Origin: Maritimibacter dapengensis
GTDB lineage: Bacteria; Pseudomonadota; Alphaproteobacteria; Rhodobacterales; Rhodobacteraceae
Assembly: GCF_019218265.1 (NCBI RefSeq)
Contig: NZ_JAHUZE010000001.1
Span: 496,001-560,000, forward strand
DNA length: 64,000 bases
Direction of reading: 5' to 3'
Shown: positions 1 to 9,668 of the stretch, one piece after another
Position numbering within the stretch: the stretch's first letter is position 1
Layout of the letters: the number at the start of each line of letters is the position of its first letter
Program-made: the position numbers and the translations under genes
Notes under the pieces: generated by a model
Database searches by the model: none
Seen by the model: only the letters and a program-made list of their open reading frames with translations
What the model was told of the DNA's origin: nothing

Positions 1-1932
1 CTGCGCACGATCGCGCAGGCGATGCGGCACGGGCTGACCAATGACGAGATCATCGGGGCCACGAGCTTCGACCCCTGGTTCCTCGACCGGGTGCGCGAAA
101 TCATCGATGCCGAGGACGACGTCCGCAAAAATGGTCTTCCCGTCACCGAAGAGGGGCTGCGCAAGCTCAAGATGATGGGCTTCACCGACATGCGTCTGGC
201 CGCGTTGACCGGCCGGGACGAGGCCAATGTGCGCCGTGCGCGTCAGAACCTCGGTGTGAACGCGGTGTTCAAGCGGATCGACACCTGCGCGGCCGAGTTC
301 GAGGCGCAGACGCCATACATGTATTCCACCTACGAAGTCCCGATGATGGGCGAGGTGGAATGCGAGGCGCGGCCTTCGGAGCGCAAGAAGGTCGTCATTC
401 TCGGTGGCGGACCGAACCGGATCGGGCAGGGGATCGAATTCGATTATTGCTGCTGTCACGCCTGTTTCAGCCTGACGGATGCGGGCTATGAGACGATCAT
501 GATCAACTGCAACCCCGAGACGGTGTCGACCGATTACGACACCTCGGACCGGCTGTATTTCGAGCCTCTGACCTTCGAACATGTCATGGAAATTCTGCGG
601 GTCGAGCAGGAGAACGGGACGCTGCACGGTGTCATCGTCCAGTTCGGCGGGCAGACGCCCCTGAAGCTGGCCAACGATCTGGAAGCCGCCGGAATTCCGA
701 TACTCGGCACTTCGCCCGACGCGATCGACCTGGCCGAGGACCGCGAGCGGTTCCAGGACCTCGTGAACCGGCTGAACCTCAAGCAGCCGAAGAACGGGAT
801 CGCGCATTCCGATGCCGAGGCGGTCGAGATCGCCATGGGGATCGGGTTCCCGCTGGTGATCCGTCCGTCCTACGTGCTGGGTGGCCGCGCGATGGAGATC
901 GTGCGCGATATGGAAGGGCTGAAACGCTATATCCGCGATGCGGTGGTTGTTTCGGGTGACAGCCCGGTGCTGCTCGACAGCTACCTTTCCGGGGCGGTCG
1001 AGGTCGATGTGGATGCTCTTGCCGACGGTGACGCGGTTCACGTCGCGGGGATCATGGAGCATATCGAAGAGGCGGGGGTCCATTCCGGTGACAGCGCCTG
1101 TTCGCTGCCGCCCTATACGCTGTCCGCCGAGATCATCGACGAGCTGAAGCGGCAGTCGGTCGCGCTGGCGAAAGAGTTGAAGGTCGTCGGGCTGATGAAC
1201 GTGCAGTTCGCGGTGAAGGGCGGCGAGATTTATCTCATCGAGGTGAACCCGCGTGCCTCGCGCACGGTGCCCTTCGTCGCCAAGGCCGTGAACAGCCCGA
1301 TTGCAAGCATCGCGGCGCAGGTCATGGCGGGCGCAAAGCTGTCGGAATTCGATCTGGTGGACCCGCTGGTGGATCGGTTCGCTGTCAAAGAGGCGGTGTT
1401 GCCCTTCGCCCGGTTCCCCGGCGTAGACACGCTGCTCGGGCCAGAAATGCGCTCCACCGGCGAAGTCATGGGATCGGATGCGAGTTTCGCTCGTGCGTTT
1501 CTCAAGGCGCAATTGGGGGCGGGAACGATCCTGCCGACCGAGGGGACCGTGTTCTTCTCGATCAAGGACGACGACAAGACGCCTCAGATGGCGGAAACCG
1601 CGACGATCCTGCGGGATATGGGGTTCCATATCATGGCGACGTCCGGCACGGCTGCGTTCCTGACGGAAAACGGGATCGAGACGGAAGTGGTGCGCAAGGC
1701 CTATGAAGGCGGGCGGACCATCGTGGACGTGATGAAGGACGGGTTGGTCGATCTGGTGATGAACACGACCGAGGGCGCGCAGGCGGTCGAGGACAGCCGC
1801 TCGATGCGGTCGGTCGCGCTTTACGACAAAATACCGTATTTCACCACGGCAGCAGCCAGCCATGCGGCGGCCCGGGCGATGAAGGCGCGAGACGAAGGCG
1901 ACCTGACGGTGAAATCGCTTCAGGAGGCATAG
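1..1932 (+). CDS. carB: carbamoyl-phosphate synthase large subunit, C-terminal part
   Basis: Makes carbamoyl phosphate from bicarbonate, ammonia (supplied by CarA) and two ATP, for arginine and pyrimidine synthesis. The reading frame is open from base 1, so about 643 of roughly 1,100 residues are visible and the first ATP-grasp half lies upstream. Seen: the glycine-rich [15 protein letters not shown] that opens the second synthetase half (about visible residue 135), the second ATP-grasp domain (about 240-450) with [14 protein letters not shown], and a C-terminal MGS-like regulatory domain (about 510-640). It ends with TAG and no clear terminator follows. ArgF at 10.85 kb uses its product. The family assignment is secure; only the start is missing. 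Confidence 0.97.
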   Translation: MRTIAQAMRHGLTNDEIIGATSFDPWFLDRVREIIDAEDDVRKNGLPVTEEGLRKLKMMGFTDMRLAALTGRDEANVRRARQNLGVNAVFKRIDTCAAEFEAQTPYMYSTYEVPMMGEVECEARPSERKKVVILGGGPNRIGQGIEFDYCCCHACFSLTDAGYETIMINCNPETVSTDYDTSDRLYFEPLTFEHVMEILRVEQENGTLHGVIVQFGGQTPLKLANDLEAAGIPILGTSPDAIDLAEDRERFQDLVNRLNLKQPKNGIAHSDAEAVEIAMGIGFPLVIRPSYVLGGRAMEIVRDMEGLKRYIRDAVVVSGDSPVLLDSYLSGAVEVDVDALADGDAVHVAGIMEHIEEAGVHSGDSACSLPPYTLSAEIIDELKRQSVALAKELKVVGLMNVQFAVKGGEIYLIEVNPRASRTVPFVAKAVNSPIASIAAQVMAGAKLSEFDLVDPLVDRFAVKEAVLPFARFPGVDTLLGPEMRSTGEVMGSDASFARAFLKAQLGAGTILPTEGTVFFSIKDDDKTPQMAETATILRDMGFHIMATSGTAAFLTENGIETEVVRKAYEGGRTIVDVMKDGLVDLVMNTTEGAQAVEDSRSMRSVALYDKIPYFTTAAASHAAARAMKARDEGDLTVKSLQEA

Positions 1933-2037
1933 GGCGCTCAGGCGGCATTGAATGTCGCCATCCTCCACCCGAATGTCGCGCATTTGAACCGACTCGCGGT
2001 TGGCCCGCGTTAGCGTGGGGACAAGCGCGAGGTTTCC

Positions 2038-3435
2038 ATGTTCATATCCGTCTTCGACATTTTCAAACCCGGCATAGGCCCGTCTTCGTCGCACACCATG
2101 GGGCCGATGGTGGCGGCCGAGCGGTTTCTCACGAGCCTGCGCCAAGACGAGAAGATCCCCGGTGCCGGGACGCTCGCGTCGGTCAGTGTCACGCTGCACG
2201 GGTCTCTCGCATGGACCGGCAAGGGGCATCACACGGATCGGGCGGTGATGCTGGGGCTGTTGGGTGAGGCGCCGGATCGGCTCGACCCGGACGCGGCGGA
2301 GGGGTTGCTCGCGGCGCTCGCGAAGCGTCGGAAGATCACGCATGACGGGCTGCCGGACATCGCTTTCAATCCGGAAACGGACCTGACCTTCGATTTCGGG
2401 AAGCCGCTTCCACTGCACGCAAATGCGCTCACGTTTCGGGCGTTCGACGAAGCGGGCAATCCGTTCATGACCGAGACTTATTACTCGGTCGGGGGTGGTT
2501 TCGTGCAAACGGAGGCAGAATTGACTGCACCGCCCATTTCGATCGGGGCCGAGAAGCGGGCCATGGGCTATCCGCATCCCTTCGGGTCGGCGGAAGAAAT
2601 GCTGGCTATGGGGCGCAAGACGGGGCTGAGCATCGCGCAGATGAAACGGGAAAACGAAAACGCGCATGGGGTGGGCGACCTCGATGCGCGGCTCGATGCG
2701 CTGATCGCGGCGATGAACGCCGTCGTCGACCGTGGTTTCGCGCAGGAGGGCGTGTTACCCGGAGGGCTCAAGGTCAAACGCCGTGCCAAGGCGCTGCATG
2801 ACGATTTGCAGGCCACGAAGTATTCCAACCGCAACGCGCCGCATGTGGTGAACGACTGGCTCTCGGCCTATGCCATGGCGGTGAACGAAGAGAACGCCGC
2901 CGGGGGACGGGTCGTGACCGCGCCCACTAACGGGGCGGCGGGCACGGTGCCTGCTGTGCTCAGATACCTGCGCGACCATTTCCCCGAGGCGGATGCGGCA
3001 GCGGCGCGGGATTTCATCCTGACGGCAGCGGCCATTGGAGGGCTGATCAAGGAGAACGCGTCGATTTCGGGTGCCGAGGTGGGGTGTCAGGGTGAGGTCG
3101 GATCGGCCAGCGCCATGGCCGCCGCCGGGCTGTGTGCCGCGCTCGGCGGGACCAACGCGCAGATAGAGAACGCGGCCGAAATCGCGCTGGAGCACCACCT
3201 TGGGATGACCTGCGACCCGGCGGCGGGGCTGGTGCAGGTGCCTTGCATCGAGCGTAACGCAATGGGGGCGATCAAGGCGGTCTCGGCTGCGTCGCTTGCG
3301 CTTCGTTCGGACGGCGAGCATTTCATGCCGCTCGACAATTGCATCAAGGTGATGCTGGAGACCGGGCAGCACATGGACGAGCGCTACAAGGAAACCAGTC
3401 AGGCGGGGATCGCGGTCAACCTGCCGGAGTGCTGA
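2038..3435 (+). CDS. sdaA: L-serine ammonia-lyase, single-chain iron-sulfur type
   Basis: Deaminates L-serine to pyruvate and ammonia using a 4Fe-4S cluster. At 465 residues it has the usual single-chain length, with the beta domain first and the alpha domain second. Seen: the substrate-loop signature [13 protein letters not shown] near residues 12-24, and three cysteines suited to ligate the cluster, in EVGCQGEVG (about 350), MTCDPAAG (about 391) and [10 protein letters not shown] (about 402). This spacing matches known SdaA enzymes. The start ATG at 2038 follows a GAGG-like ribosome site and leads straight into the conserved N-terminus ([14 protein letters not shown]). It appears to be a single-gene unit. 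Confidence 0.96.
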   Translation: MFISVFDIFKPGIGPSSSHTMGPMVAAERFLTSLRQDEKIPGAGTLASVSVTLHGSLAWTGKGHHTDRAVMLGLLGEAPDRLDPDAAEGLLAALAKRRKITHDGLPDIAFNPETDLTFDFGKPLPLHANALTFRAFDEAGNPFMTETYYSVGGGFVQTEAELTAPPISIGAEKRAMGYPHPFGSAEEMLAMGRKTGLSIAQMKRENENAHGVGDLDARLDALIAAMNAVVDRGFAQEGVLPGGLKVKRRAKALHDDLQATKYSNRNAPHVVNDWLSAYAMAVNEENAAGGRVVTAPTNGAAGTVPAVLRYLRDHFPEADAAAARDFILTAAAIGGLIKENASISGAEVGCQGEVGSASAMAAAGLCAALGGTNAQIENAAEIALEHHLGMTCDPAAGLVQVPCIERNAMGAIKAVSAASLALRSDGEHFMPLDNCIKVMLETGQHMDERYKETSQAGIAVNLPEC

Positions 3436-3514
3436 CGGGGTTTGCGCGCGTGGTGCTTTGTCGATCTCGGGTGCGGTGTTAACCTGCTACGGATTTCAGA
3501 CAGGAGTTTGCCCA

Positions 3515-3838
3515 ATGATCCCCCGCCTCGCCTTTGCCGTTCTTCTTGCCGCACCCCCCGCGTTTGCCGATGTGAGCGGCAGTTACACCGCCGAAGGGCG
3601 CAATCCCGACGGGTCGGCCTACAGCGGGCGCGCGGATCTCGTCGAGGCGGATGGCGTGGTCTCGGTGCAGTGGCAGGTGGGCAGTCAGAGCTATTCGGGG
3701 CAGGGGCCGATCAACGGAGACATCGTTACTGTCGACTGGGGGCAGAATACGCCTGTGGTCTATGTCGTGATGCCGGACGGCGAATTGCACGGCACGTGGG
3801 CAGACGGACTCGCTTTGGAGAAGCTCACACCGCGCTGA
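3515..3838 (+). CDS. small secreted protein of unknown function
   Basis: Encodes 107 residues starting at ATG 3515, eight bases after a CAGGAG ribosome site; an earlier in-frame ATG at 3458 lacks one and would precede the signal peptide. The first 18 residues are a signal peptide (MIPRLAFAVLLAAPPAFA) cut before DVSG. The mature part looks all-beta, with SGSYTAEGRNPDGS and a W-G-PDG pattern, similar in layout to small periplasmic beta proteins common in Rhodobacteraceae. The product at 4583-4945 has a related pattern. The gene ends 14 bases inside the 3' end of the convergent sulfotransferase-like gene. No function can be assigned. Confidence 0.75.
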   Translation: MIPRLAFAVLLAAPPAFADVSGSYTAEGRNPDGSAYSGRADLVEADGVVSVQWQVGSQSYSGQGPINGDIVTVDWGQNTPVVYVVMPDGELHGTWADGLALEKLTPR

Positions 3839-4487
3839 GGAGCTTTTCGGCGTTCCACGGTGGCCTGAACCACTGCGACATGGCGGCGTAGTCAGCCTCG
3901 GTATGCGACCGAATCGCGGCCTGCGTCGCTGGTGCGAGGTCGCATAGATCGAATGTCGCCTTGGACCGGTTCGGGCGGGTGAATGTCACGCTGCGCCCGG
4001 TCATGGCGGTCAGGTCGTCCCGCAGGAGGCGAAGTTCGCGGGCACGGTAGACACGGTCGTACCGGTCTAGCTGGGTGCCGGTGAACACGACCTGTTTCAT
4101 CGCGTGTTGCTTGATGATCGGAACCGCGCCCATGTAGGCGGTCAGGTTCTGAAAGAAGAAGTCGGGATCGGGGCACATCGGCACGTCGTGCTGGCCACCC
4201 ACGCGCAACGAAAGGGGCAGGTCTTCGCGATCCTGTACGAGCTCCGTATAGACGGACAACAGCCGCTGGATCGGGTCGCGAATGAGCGTGAACCGGAAGA
4301 ATCCCTGGTAAGCGTTGAAACGATCCTCGCGAAACCGTGGCCAGTGTCGGGCGCGGTTGGATGGCCCGTCGTCGTCTGTCGTCGGCTTGGTTCCGGCAAG
4401 CTGCGTGAGCATGGATTGCACAGCGGTGCCCGCCGTATTGGGCACAGCGATGAAAGCGAGTTCGAAATCGTCCACAGCAATAACCAT
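3825..4487 (-). CDS. sulfotransferase-like protein
   Basis: A 220-residue protein resembling small bacterial sulfotransferases of the Sulfotransfer_2 type, which use PAPS. Near the N-terminus, FIAVPNTAGTAVQSM occupies the place of the 5'-phosphosulfate loop (commonly VPKCAGTS), but the usual lysine is an asparagine here. The later LIRDPIQRLLSVYTEL matches the 3'-phosphate motif RxPxxRxxSxY. I chose ATG 4487 because the conserved first strand (MVIAVDDFELAFIAVP) starts there; ATG 4538 would add 17 unlikely residues. It lies between, and opposite to, two small secreted-protein genes. The acceptor is unknown and activity is uncertain because of the altered loop. Confidence 0.65.
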   Translation of the reverse strand: MVIAVDDFELAFIAVPNTAGTAVQSMLTQLAGTKPTTDDDGPSNRARHWPRFREDRFNAYQGFFRFTLIRDPIQRLLSVYTELVQDREDLPLSLRVGGQHDVPMCPDPDFFFQNLTAYMGAVPIIKQHAMKQVVFTGTQLDRYDRVYRARELRLLRDDLTAMTGRSVTFTRPNRSKATFDLCDLAPATQAAIRSHTEADYAAMSQWFRPPWNAEKLLSAV

Positions 4488-4582
4488 GATTGTCGTATAA
4501 CCACTATTTCGGGCGAGAATCTGGCGGTTTGGGGGCAATCACTTGCCTTTTCCGAACCTGCAAGACGTGGCATATTGGGTCT

Positions 4583-4945
4583 ATGTTGTCTCGTTCCGCT
4601 TCGATCTTGCCCCTTGTGGCGCTTCTCGCCTTGCCGGTTTCGGCCTCTGCGGGCGGGTTGGTCTATGTGTATGACGTGGAGGGCGTGGCGGAGGATTGTT
4701 CGCGGTACGGCGGGTCGGTGGATATCTGGATTTCGCCCGACGTGCCGGGCATGCTCGAGGCGCAGTGGTCGCAGGGCGATAGCACCCTGCCGGGTGAGGC
4801 GGTCGAGACCGAGAACGGCTTGGTGATTTATTGGGCTTATGACCGTGATGATCCCATGGAGTACCTAGGCGACCCATACGGCGTGCTATTGCATGACCCT
4901 GAAGGTTGCCGAATGGAGCGGCTCACCTACCGCGAAGACGACTAG
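4583..4945 (+). CDS. small secreted protein of unknown function
   Basis: Encodes 120 residues from ATG 4583. The N-terminus [23 protein letters not shown] is a clear signal peptide, so upstream in-frame ATGs are rejected. The mature part holds two cysteines (EDCSRYG and EGCRMERL) that could form a disulfide. Its second half (AQWSQG, then IYWAY, then [11 protein letters not shown]) parallels the protein at 3515-3838 (VQWQVG, VDWGQ, PDGELHG, LEKLT), suggesting distant relatives. The stop overlaps the rimO stop by four bases in convergent orientation. No known family recognised. Confidence 0.7.
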   Translation: MLSRSASILPLVALLALPVSASAGGLVYVYDVEGVAEDCSRYGGSVDIWISPDVPGMLEAQWSQGDSTLPGEAVETENGLVIYWAYDRDDPMEYLGDPYGVLLHDPEGCRMERLTYREDD

Positions 4946-6309
4946 ACCAGCCGGCCCCAGAGGTCGTAATCGCCAGCCTCGTCCACTTCTACGGTGACGA
5001 TCTGGCCCGGTGTGAGCGCCTCGTGCCCCTCGTCGATGAACAGGCAGCCGTCGATCTCGGGCGCGTCGGCCTTGGTGCGGCAGGTCGCGGCGTCGGCGTC
5101 CACCTCGTCCACGATCACGTCGATCCGCTTGCCGACCTTCGCGGCAAGCTTGGCTTCAGAGATCGCTTGGGCCTTTTCCATGAAGCGATGCCAGCGCTCT
5201 TCCTTCACCTCTTCGGCGACGTGGTCGGGCAGCGCGTTTGACCGCGCCCCGTCCACGTTTTCGTATTTGAAGCACCCGACGCGGTCCAATTGCGCCTCGT
5301 CGAGCCAGTCGAGGAGCGTCTGGAATTCCGCTTCGGTCTCGCCGGGATAGCCGACGATGAAGGTGGAGCGCAGGGCGATGTTCGGGCAGGCCGCGCGCCA
5401 GGCGGCGATTTCGTCCAGCGTTTTCGCGCCTGCGGCGGGCCGAGCCATGCGCTTCAGAACGTCGGGGTGGGCGTGCTGGAACGGGATGTCGAGATAGGGC
5501 AGGATCAGCCCGTCTGCCATCAACGGGATAAGTTCGCGCACATGGGGGTAGGGATAGACATAGTGCAGTCGCACCCATGCCCCGAGCGAGCCCAAATCGC
5601 GGGCGAGGTCGGTGATGTGGGCGCGGTGGCCGCGCTCTTCGGCGTAACGGATATCGAGCCCGTAGGCGGAGGTGTCCTGCGAAATGACGAGGAGTTCCTG
5701 AACGCCCGCCTCGACCAGTTTCTCGGCCTCGCGCACGACGGCATGGGCCGGGCGCGATTGCAGCCGGCCGCGCATGTCGGGAATGATGCAGAACTTGCAG
5801 GCGTGATTGCAGCCTTCGGAAATCTTGAGGTAGCTGTAGTGGCGCGGTGTGAGGCTGACCCCGGTCGCGGGCAGGAGGTCCACGAACGGATCCGGGTTGG
5901 GTGGGACAGCACCATGCACGGCGTCGAGCACCTGCTCATATTGATGAGGGCCGGTGACGGCCAGAACGCTCGGATGCGCGCCGGTGATGTAATCGGGTTC
6001 GGCCCCGAGACACCCTGTCACGATCACACGCCCGTTTTCATTGAGCGCCTCACCGATTGCCTCGAGGCTTTCGGCCTTCGCGCTGTCGAGAAATCCGCAG
6101 GTGTTCACGATGACCGCGTCCGCGCCGCCATAGTCGGGGCTGATCGCGTAGCCCTCGGCGCGCAGGCGCGTGAGGATGCGCTCGCTGTCGACCAGCGCCT
6201 TCGGGCAGCCAAGGCTGACCATGCCGATTTTCGGCTGGCCGGGGCGGGCCACTTCGGTGACGCGCGCACGGGCGAGGTCGGGGCGTAGATCTGGCGGGTT
6301 CGTCGACAT
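4942..6309 (-). CDS. rimO: ribosomal protein S12 methylthiotransferase RimO
   Basis: Radical-SAM enzyme that adds a methylthio group to the conserved aspartate of ribosomal protein S12. The 455 residues run in the normal order. The UPF0004 domain carries three cluster cysteines ([30 protein letters not shown]). The radical-SAM core follows with [11 protein letters not shown] (the CxxxCxxC cluster), and a C-terminal TRAM domain includes [22 protein letters not shown]. The short [12 protein letters not shown] signature separates RimO from the tRNA enzyme MiaB. Transcribed alone, convergent with the small secreted-protein gene. Confidence 0.96.
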   Translation of the reverse strand: MSTNPPDLRPDLARARVTEVARPGQPKIGMVSLGCPKALVDSERILTRLRAEGYAISPDYGGADAVIVNTCGFLDSAKAESLEAIGEALNENGRVIVTGCLGAEPDYITGAHPSVLAVTGPHQYEQVLDAVHGAVPPNPDPFVDLLPATGVSLTPRHYSYLKISEGCNHACKFCIIPDMRGRLQSRPAHAVVREAEKLVEAGVQELLVISQDTSAYGLDIRYAEERGHRAHITDLARDLGSLGAWVRLHYVYPYPHVRELIPLMADGLILPYLDIPFQHAHPDVLKRMARPAAGAKTLDEIAAWRAACPNIALRSTFIVGYPGETEAEFQTLLDWLDEAQLDRVGCFKYENVDGARSNALPDHVAEEVKEERWHRFMEKAQAISEAKLAAKVGKRIDVIVDEVDADAATCRTKADAPEIDGCLFIDEGHEALTPGQIVTVEVDEAGDYDLWGRLV

Positions 6310-6491
6310 GGAGCGGCCTATACGCTCTTCCGGTCATCCGGGAAAGGGGTCGCGCAGATCCTGTGATGTCACGAAGCTGCCATGTCTTTGCCGCACCGAT
6401 GTCAAAATTGAAGAGCAGGAAATATGTTTCCCCCGCCTATTTTGCGGGATGGGTGCGTGCGGGTCGGATTGGATTTGGCAGGGACCGGACG

Positions 6492-7157
6492 ATGAATGAC
6501 AAAATTGCGGACAGGCCGGATTCGGACGGGATCGACGAGGCGATTCGGAACATGCTTATCGCCGAGGCCGAGGATGCCGACGCGAAGCCGGAGCCGACCC
6601 GGGAGATACCTGCAACGTTGCCGGTCGAGGAGCCGATCGTTGTCTCGCAGCCACCAGTGGCGCGCGTAGGCCGAGCGAAACGCCCGGAATTCGAGGAATT
6701 GGCAGAGCAGGAGCCGCCAAGGCCCGCATTCAGGCAACGGCTTTGGGCGGCTGTGCTGGGGTTCGTCAGACGTCCGGATGCGCCGCGGCTGCTCGCGTTT
6801 ACGCTGCTCGCCGTCTTTCTGATCTACAAACCGTGGCAGGTGCTCATCCTGGCGCTTCTCGCGCTCGTTGCAGGTCTTGTTACCTATTTCTCGCTTGGGC
6901 CGGATCGTTGCGCGGAACTTGTGGTCGGGTGGTTTCAAAGGCTTCAGGCCCGTGATCCCGTGAAAGCAGAGCAGGTGCGCGGACGGGCGATGCGAACCAG
7001 CGAGCGATTGTCGAAGGCGCTTTCTCGTTTACCGGAACGCTGGACCGCAGGCCTCTATCTGCCGGATTTTCAACCCGACGGCGACATGCCGGAGAAGATG
7101 AAAAACGACCCGTTCGACCGCCTCGATGCGGAAGTCCGTGCGGTCGAACCCACCTGA
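6492..7157 (+). CDS. membrane protein of unknown function with two transmembrane segments
   Basis: Encodes 221 residues from ATG 6492 (MNDKIADRPDSDG); a start at 6363 would add a basic stretch of low coding quality. Order: an acidic, proline-rich cytoplasmic-like N-terminus (1-75), a basic patch (RRPDAPR), two adjacent hydrophobic segments (about 90-130, LLAFTLLAVFLIY and VLILALLALVAGLVTYFSLG), then a charged C-terminus (MPEKMKNDPFDRLDAEVRA). No catalytic motif is visible. It converges with the small lipoprotein gene nine bases away. Not a recognised family. Confidence 0.7.
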   Translation: MNDKIADRPDSDGIDEAIRNMLIAEAEDADAKPEPTREIPATLPVEEPIVVSQPPVARVGRAKRPEFEELAEQEPPRPAFRQRLWAAVLGFVRRPDAPRLLAFTLLAVFLIYKPWQVLILALLALVAGLVTYFSLGPDRCAELVVGWFQRLQARDPVKAEQVRGRAMRTSERLSKALSRLPERWTAGLYLPDFQPDGDMPEKMKNDPFDRLDAEVRAVEPT

Positions 7158-7166
7158 CAGCGCCAA

Positions 7167-7415
7167 TCAGGGTCCGAGCAGCGCGTCGAGGCGTGCCTGA
7201 CAGTCGCCGTCGCACCAGATGTAGCGTGTTTCGGTTCCGATCATCCGCCTGGCATAACGATAATCATAACCTTCGCCCCAGGTGCGGATGTTCTCGACAT
7301 AGATGTCGTATGTCTTTTCACCGAAGCTCACCGTTTCGCCGGTGCGGGTGATGGTCGAGGTGGTCTCGCACGCAGCGAGGGTCGCGAGGGCGAGAAGTGC
7401 GGCTGTCCATTTCAT
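7167..7415 (-). CDS. small putative lipoprotein
   Basis: An 82-residue protein with a lipoprotein signal (MKWTAALLALATLAAC, lipobox LAAC with the modified cysteine at residue 16). The start is ATG 7415, since the nine residues before it would spoil the signal. The mature protein has a compact region ending in YIWCDGDCQARLD, two cysteines that may pair. It has its own unit between two convergent/divergent neighbours. Function unknown. Confidence 0.7.
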   Translation of the reverse strand: MKWTAALLALATLAACETTSTITRTGETVSFGEKTYDIYVENIRTWGEGYDYRYARRMIGTETRYIWCDGDCQARLDALLGP

Positions 7416-7487
7416 GGTCTGTTCCCTGTCAGTTACCGACAAGTTAGGACGATTGGCGTGCCGCGTCAGCCCCAGAGTTCGCGGGTC

Positions 7488-7874
7488 TCAGCCATGTTCG
7501 GAAAGCGATTGCCAGAACACGACGCGGTTTCCGAACGGGTCTGTGAGCATGACTTCGCGCGCGCCCCAGGTCTGATCCGCGATGCCGGGGCGCAGACGCG
7601 GGTGGCCGCGTTCGGTGATCTCGGCGTGAAGTGCTTCGATGTCTGAAACTTCGATCCGCACGGCACCGCCGGGTGTGGCGTCGCCGTGGTGCTCGGAGAG
7701 GTGAAGCTCACAAGCGCCGCGTTTCACCGACATGTAAAGGGGCATGTCCGGTCCGAACCGATGTTCGAAAACGACCGTGAAGCCGAGGTAGCGGAGGTAG
7801 AAATCACGTGCTTCGCGTTCATCGAACGAGCGAAGTATGGGGACGGCGGGGCCGGTATCGGTGCCGCCGCCCAT
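7488..7874 (-). CDS. VOC-fold (glyoxalase/bleomycin-resistance type) protein
   Basis: A 128-residue vicinal-oxygen-chelate protein. Seen: an N-terminal half with AVPILRSFDEREARDFYLRYLGF, a middle strand with CELHLSEH, and the typical C-terminal LTDPFGNRVVFWQ. The layout and length resemble the Ble-type bleomycin-binding group, which sequesters rather than hydrolyses its ligand; the actual ligand is unknown. The ATG at 7874 lies four bases after the gcrA stop, so it is probably co-transcribed with and translationally linked to gcrA. Longer in-frame starts overlap gcrA and are unlikely. Confidence 0.85.
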   Translation of the reverse strand: MGGGTDTGPAVPILRSFDEREARDFYLRYLGFTVVFEHRFGPDMPLYMSVKRGACELHLSEHHGDATPGGAVRIEVSDIEALHAEITERGHPRLRPGIADQTWGAREVMLTDPFGNRVVFWQSLSEHG

Positions 7875-7878
7875 GGCC

Positions 7879-8457
7879 TCAGCGCTTGCGGTCGCGGCGC
7901 GAGGACATTGGCTGGAACGCCACGCCCACATGCGCCTCGCAATAGGGTTTGCCAGCCTGCACCGGGAGTCCGCAGAACCAGAAATCCTCGGTCGCCGGGT
8001 CACCGATGGGCCATTTGCAGGTCCGCTCGGTCAATTCGAGGAGGCCAAGCTTCTTGGCCGACTTTTCAATCTCCGACACCTTGGCGAGCGCTTCGGGGCT
8101 GATCTCGTTCGCGCTGGGCTGGGGCGGGAGGGGCTGACCGGCCGGGATGATTGCTTTGCGCGCGGGTGTCGCCGGTTTCACGGCGGGCGCGGCGTCGGGC
8201 TTGTCGTCGGCTTTTTCGGCCTTGGCGGGCGCTTTCTTGGGCGCGGCTTTCTTGGGAGCGGGCTTGGCCTTCTCCTTGGGCGCGGCCTTCGCGGTCGTCG
8301 TGCCGCCTCCGGCGCGGTTGGAAAGACCCAGGCGATGGACCTTGCCGATCACCGCGTTACGGGTGACGCCGCCAAGCTCCTTGGCGATCTGGCTGGCCGA
8401 TTGGCCTTCGCCCCACATCTTTTTCAGGGTTTCGACGCGTTCGTCTGTCCAGGACAT
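7879..8457 (-). CDS. gcrA: cell-cycle regulator GcrA
   Basis: Alphaproteobacterial cell-cycle regulator that binds sigma-70 and acts preferentially at promoters with CcrM-methylated GANTC sites. It has 192 residues. The N-terminal helix-turn-helix region is MSWTDERVETLKKMW, then SQIAKELGGVTRNAVIGKVH, ending near residue 45. A long lysine/alanine/proline linker follows (about 50-105). The C-terminal part has CKWPIGDPATEDFWFCG and a later PYCEAH, the conserved segment linked to sigma-factor contact. The VOC gene follows four bases downstream. Its presence gives weight to the GANTC-rich palindrome at 19.69 kb. Confidence 0.95.
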   Translation of the reverse strand: MSWTDERVETLKKMWGEGQSASQIAKELGGVTRNAVIGKVHRLGLSNRAGGGTTTAKAAPKEKAKPAPKKAAPKKAPAKAEKADDKPDAAPAVKPATPARKAIIPAGQPLPPQPSANEISPEALAKVSEIEKSAKKLGLLELTERTCKWPIGDPATEDFWFCGLPVQAGKPYCEAHVGVAFQPMSSRRDRKR

Positions 8458-8555
8458 ATGTCTTCCTCGTGAGGCCTCGGGTCGGCCTGAGCCTTGGTTT
8501 TCCGGACATTTTAGTCGCCCGGCTCGCGGTTACAAGCGGAAGGCCGGTATATGGC

Positions 8556-9434
8556 CTATTCCGGGCGTGGTTTCAACCGTCCTTCCCGCCACGCAAGTAG
8601 CGCGCCGCCGGCGAGGATGACGCCTGCGCCAAGTGCCGAGGTCGGGCTTGGCCAGGTGCCAAAGACGACGCCGTCGTAGAGCGCCGCAAAGACGAGGGTG
8701 GTGTAGAAAAATGGCGTGGCGAAGCTCGCATCCGCCCGGCGCAACGACTGGATGAAACAACTCTGGGCCAGTGCCATCATACCGCCGAGCGCGGCGAGCA
8801 CGGCCCAGGTGGAAGGGGCGGGCAGTGTCCAGACGCCGGTGGCAAGCACCGCGAGGGTGGCGATTGTCAGGCCCATGGCGTTGTTGACGAAAAGGATTTG
8901 GAGCGGGCGTTCACGGCCCGTGAGAAACTTGATCACCGTGACCTCGATGCCCATCGCGAAGGCGGCGGCGAAGGCGAGCAGCGCGCCCGCCTCGAGCGCG
9001 CCGGAGCCGGGGCGCAACAGGATCATGCCGCCGGTGAGCGCAATGGCGGCAGCGAGCCAGCGCCACGGGCCGACCTTCTCTCCGAGGATCGGGATGGCGA
9101 GGAGCATGGCGAAGACCGGGTTGAGAAACGAGATCGCGGTGGCGTCGGCCAGCGGGATGAACTGGATCGCGGCGAAGGTCAGCGTGATCCCGAGCCAGCC
9201 TGCGAGCGATCGCGCCGCATGGATCGGTAGGTTCGGTTGCGTCAGCCGGTAGCGCAGTATGAATGCGGTTGTAGCGATGCCGATGAAGGCGAAGAGAAAA
9301 CGCCCCTGGCTGATCTGGAGCGGATGCAAGCCAGCTTCGCCCGCGACCTTGGCCAGAAGCGTGGTTCCCGCGACGAGCGCGGCGGCGGTCAGCATGAAGG
9401 CCGCCGAAGCAAGCGGCGCGGGTTCGAGCGTCAT
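8556..9434 (-). CDS. EamA/DMT-family transporter
   Basis: A 292-residue inner-membrane protein with about ten hydrophobic helices in two related halves, as in drug/metabolite exporters of the EamA family. Examples are the N-half stretch ADATAISFLNPVFAMLLAIPILGEK and the matching C-half stretch DASFATPFFYTTLVFAALYDGVVFG; the -P-F-A-L- and GE motifs before each repeat's last helix are typical. The start at ATG 9434 gives the full first helix. Substrate cannot be told from sequence. Single gene, divergent from argD across a 234-bp spacer in which I see no clear signal. Confidence 0.88.
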   Translation of the reverse strand: MTLEPAPLASAAFMLTAAALVAGTTLLAKVAGEAGLHPLQISQGRFLFAFIGIATTAFILRYRLTQPNLPIHAARSLAGWLGITLTFAAIQFIPLADATAISFLNPVFAMLLAIPILGEKVGPWRWLAAAIALTGGMILLRPGSGALEAGALLAFAAAFAMGIEVTVIKFLTGRERPLQILFVNNAMGLTIATLAVLATGVWTLPAPSTWAVLAALGGMMALAQSCFIQSLRRADASFATPFFYTTLVFAALYDGVVFGTWPSPTSALGAGVILAGGALLAWREGRLKPRPE

Positions 9435-9668
9435 GCCGGTTTCATATGTGAAACCCGCGCATTGCGCAGCCCCGATTTAGCAGATGGACAGATCGGTCGT
9501 TTCGCCTTAATGAGCGCGCCATGAGTAAACGGATCGCATATACTTGCCCCCGACGTCGCCGCGCCAGCGCGTGACGCCAGACCCCGTTCGCCCATAAACC
9601 TTTCCAAAATCGTTGACACCGGCCAAGCCTTGCGGCACCCAAAGGCCTCTTTTTCAAGGAATGACGCC

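Noticed and set aside
9613-9618. TTGACA as -35 box of argD
   Set aside because: The hexamer is present but no -10-like sequence lies 16-19 bp downstream.
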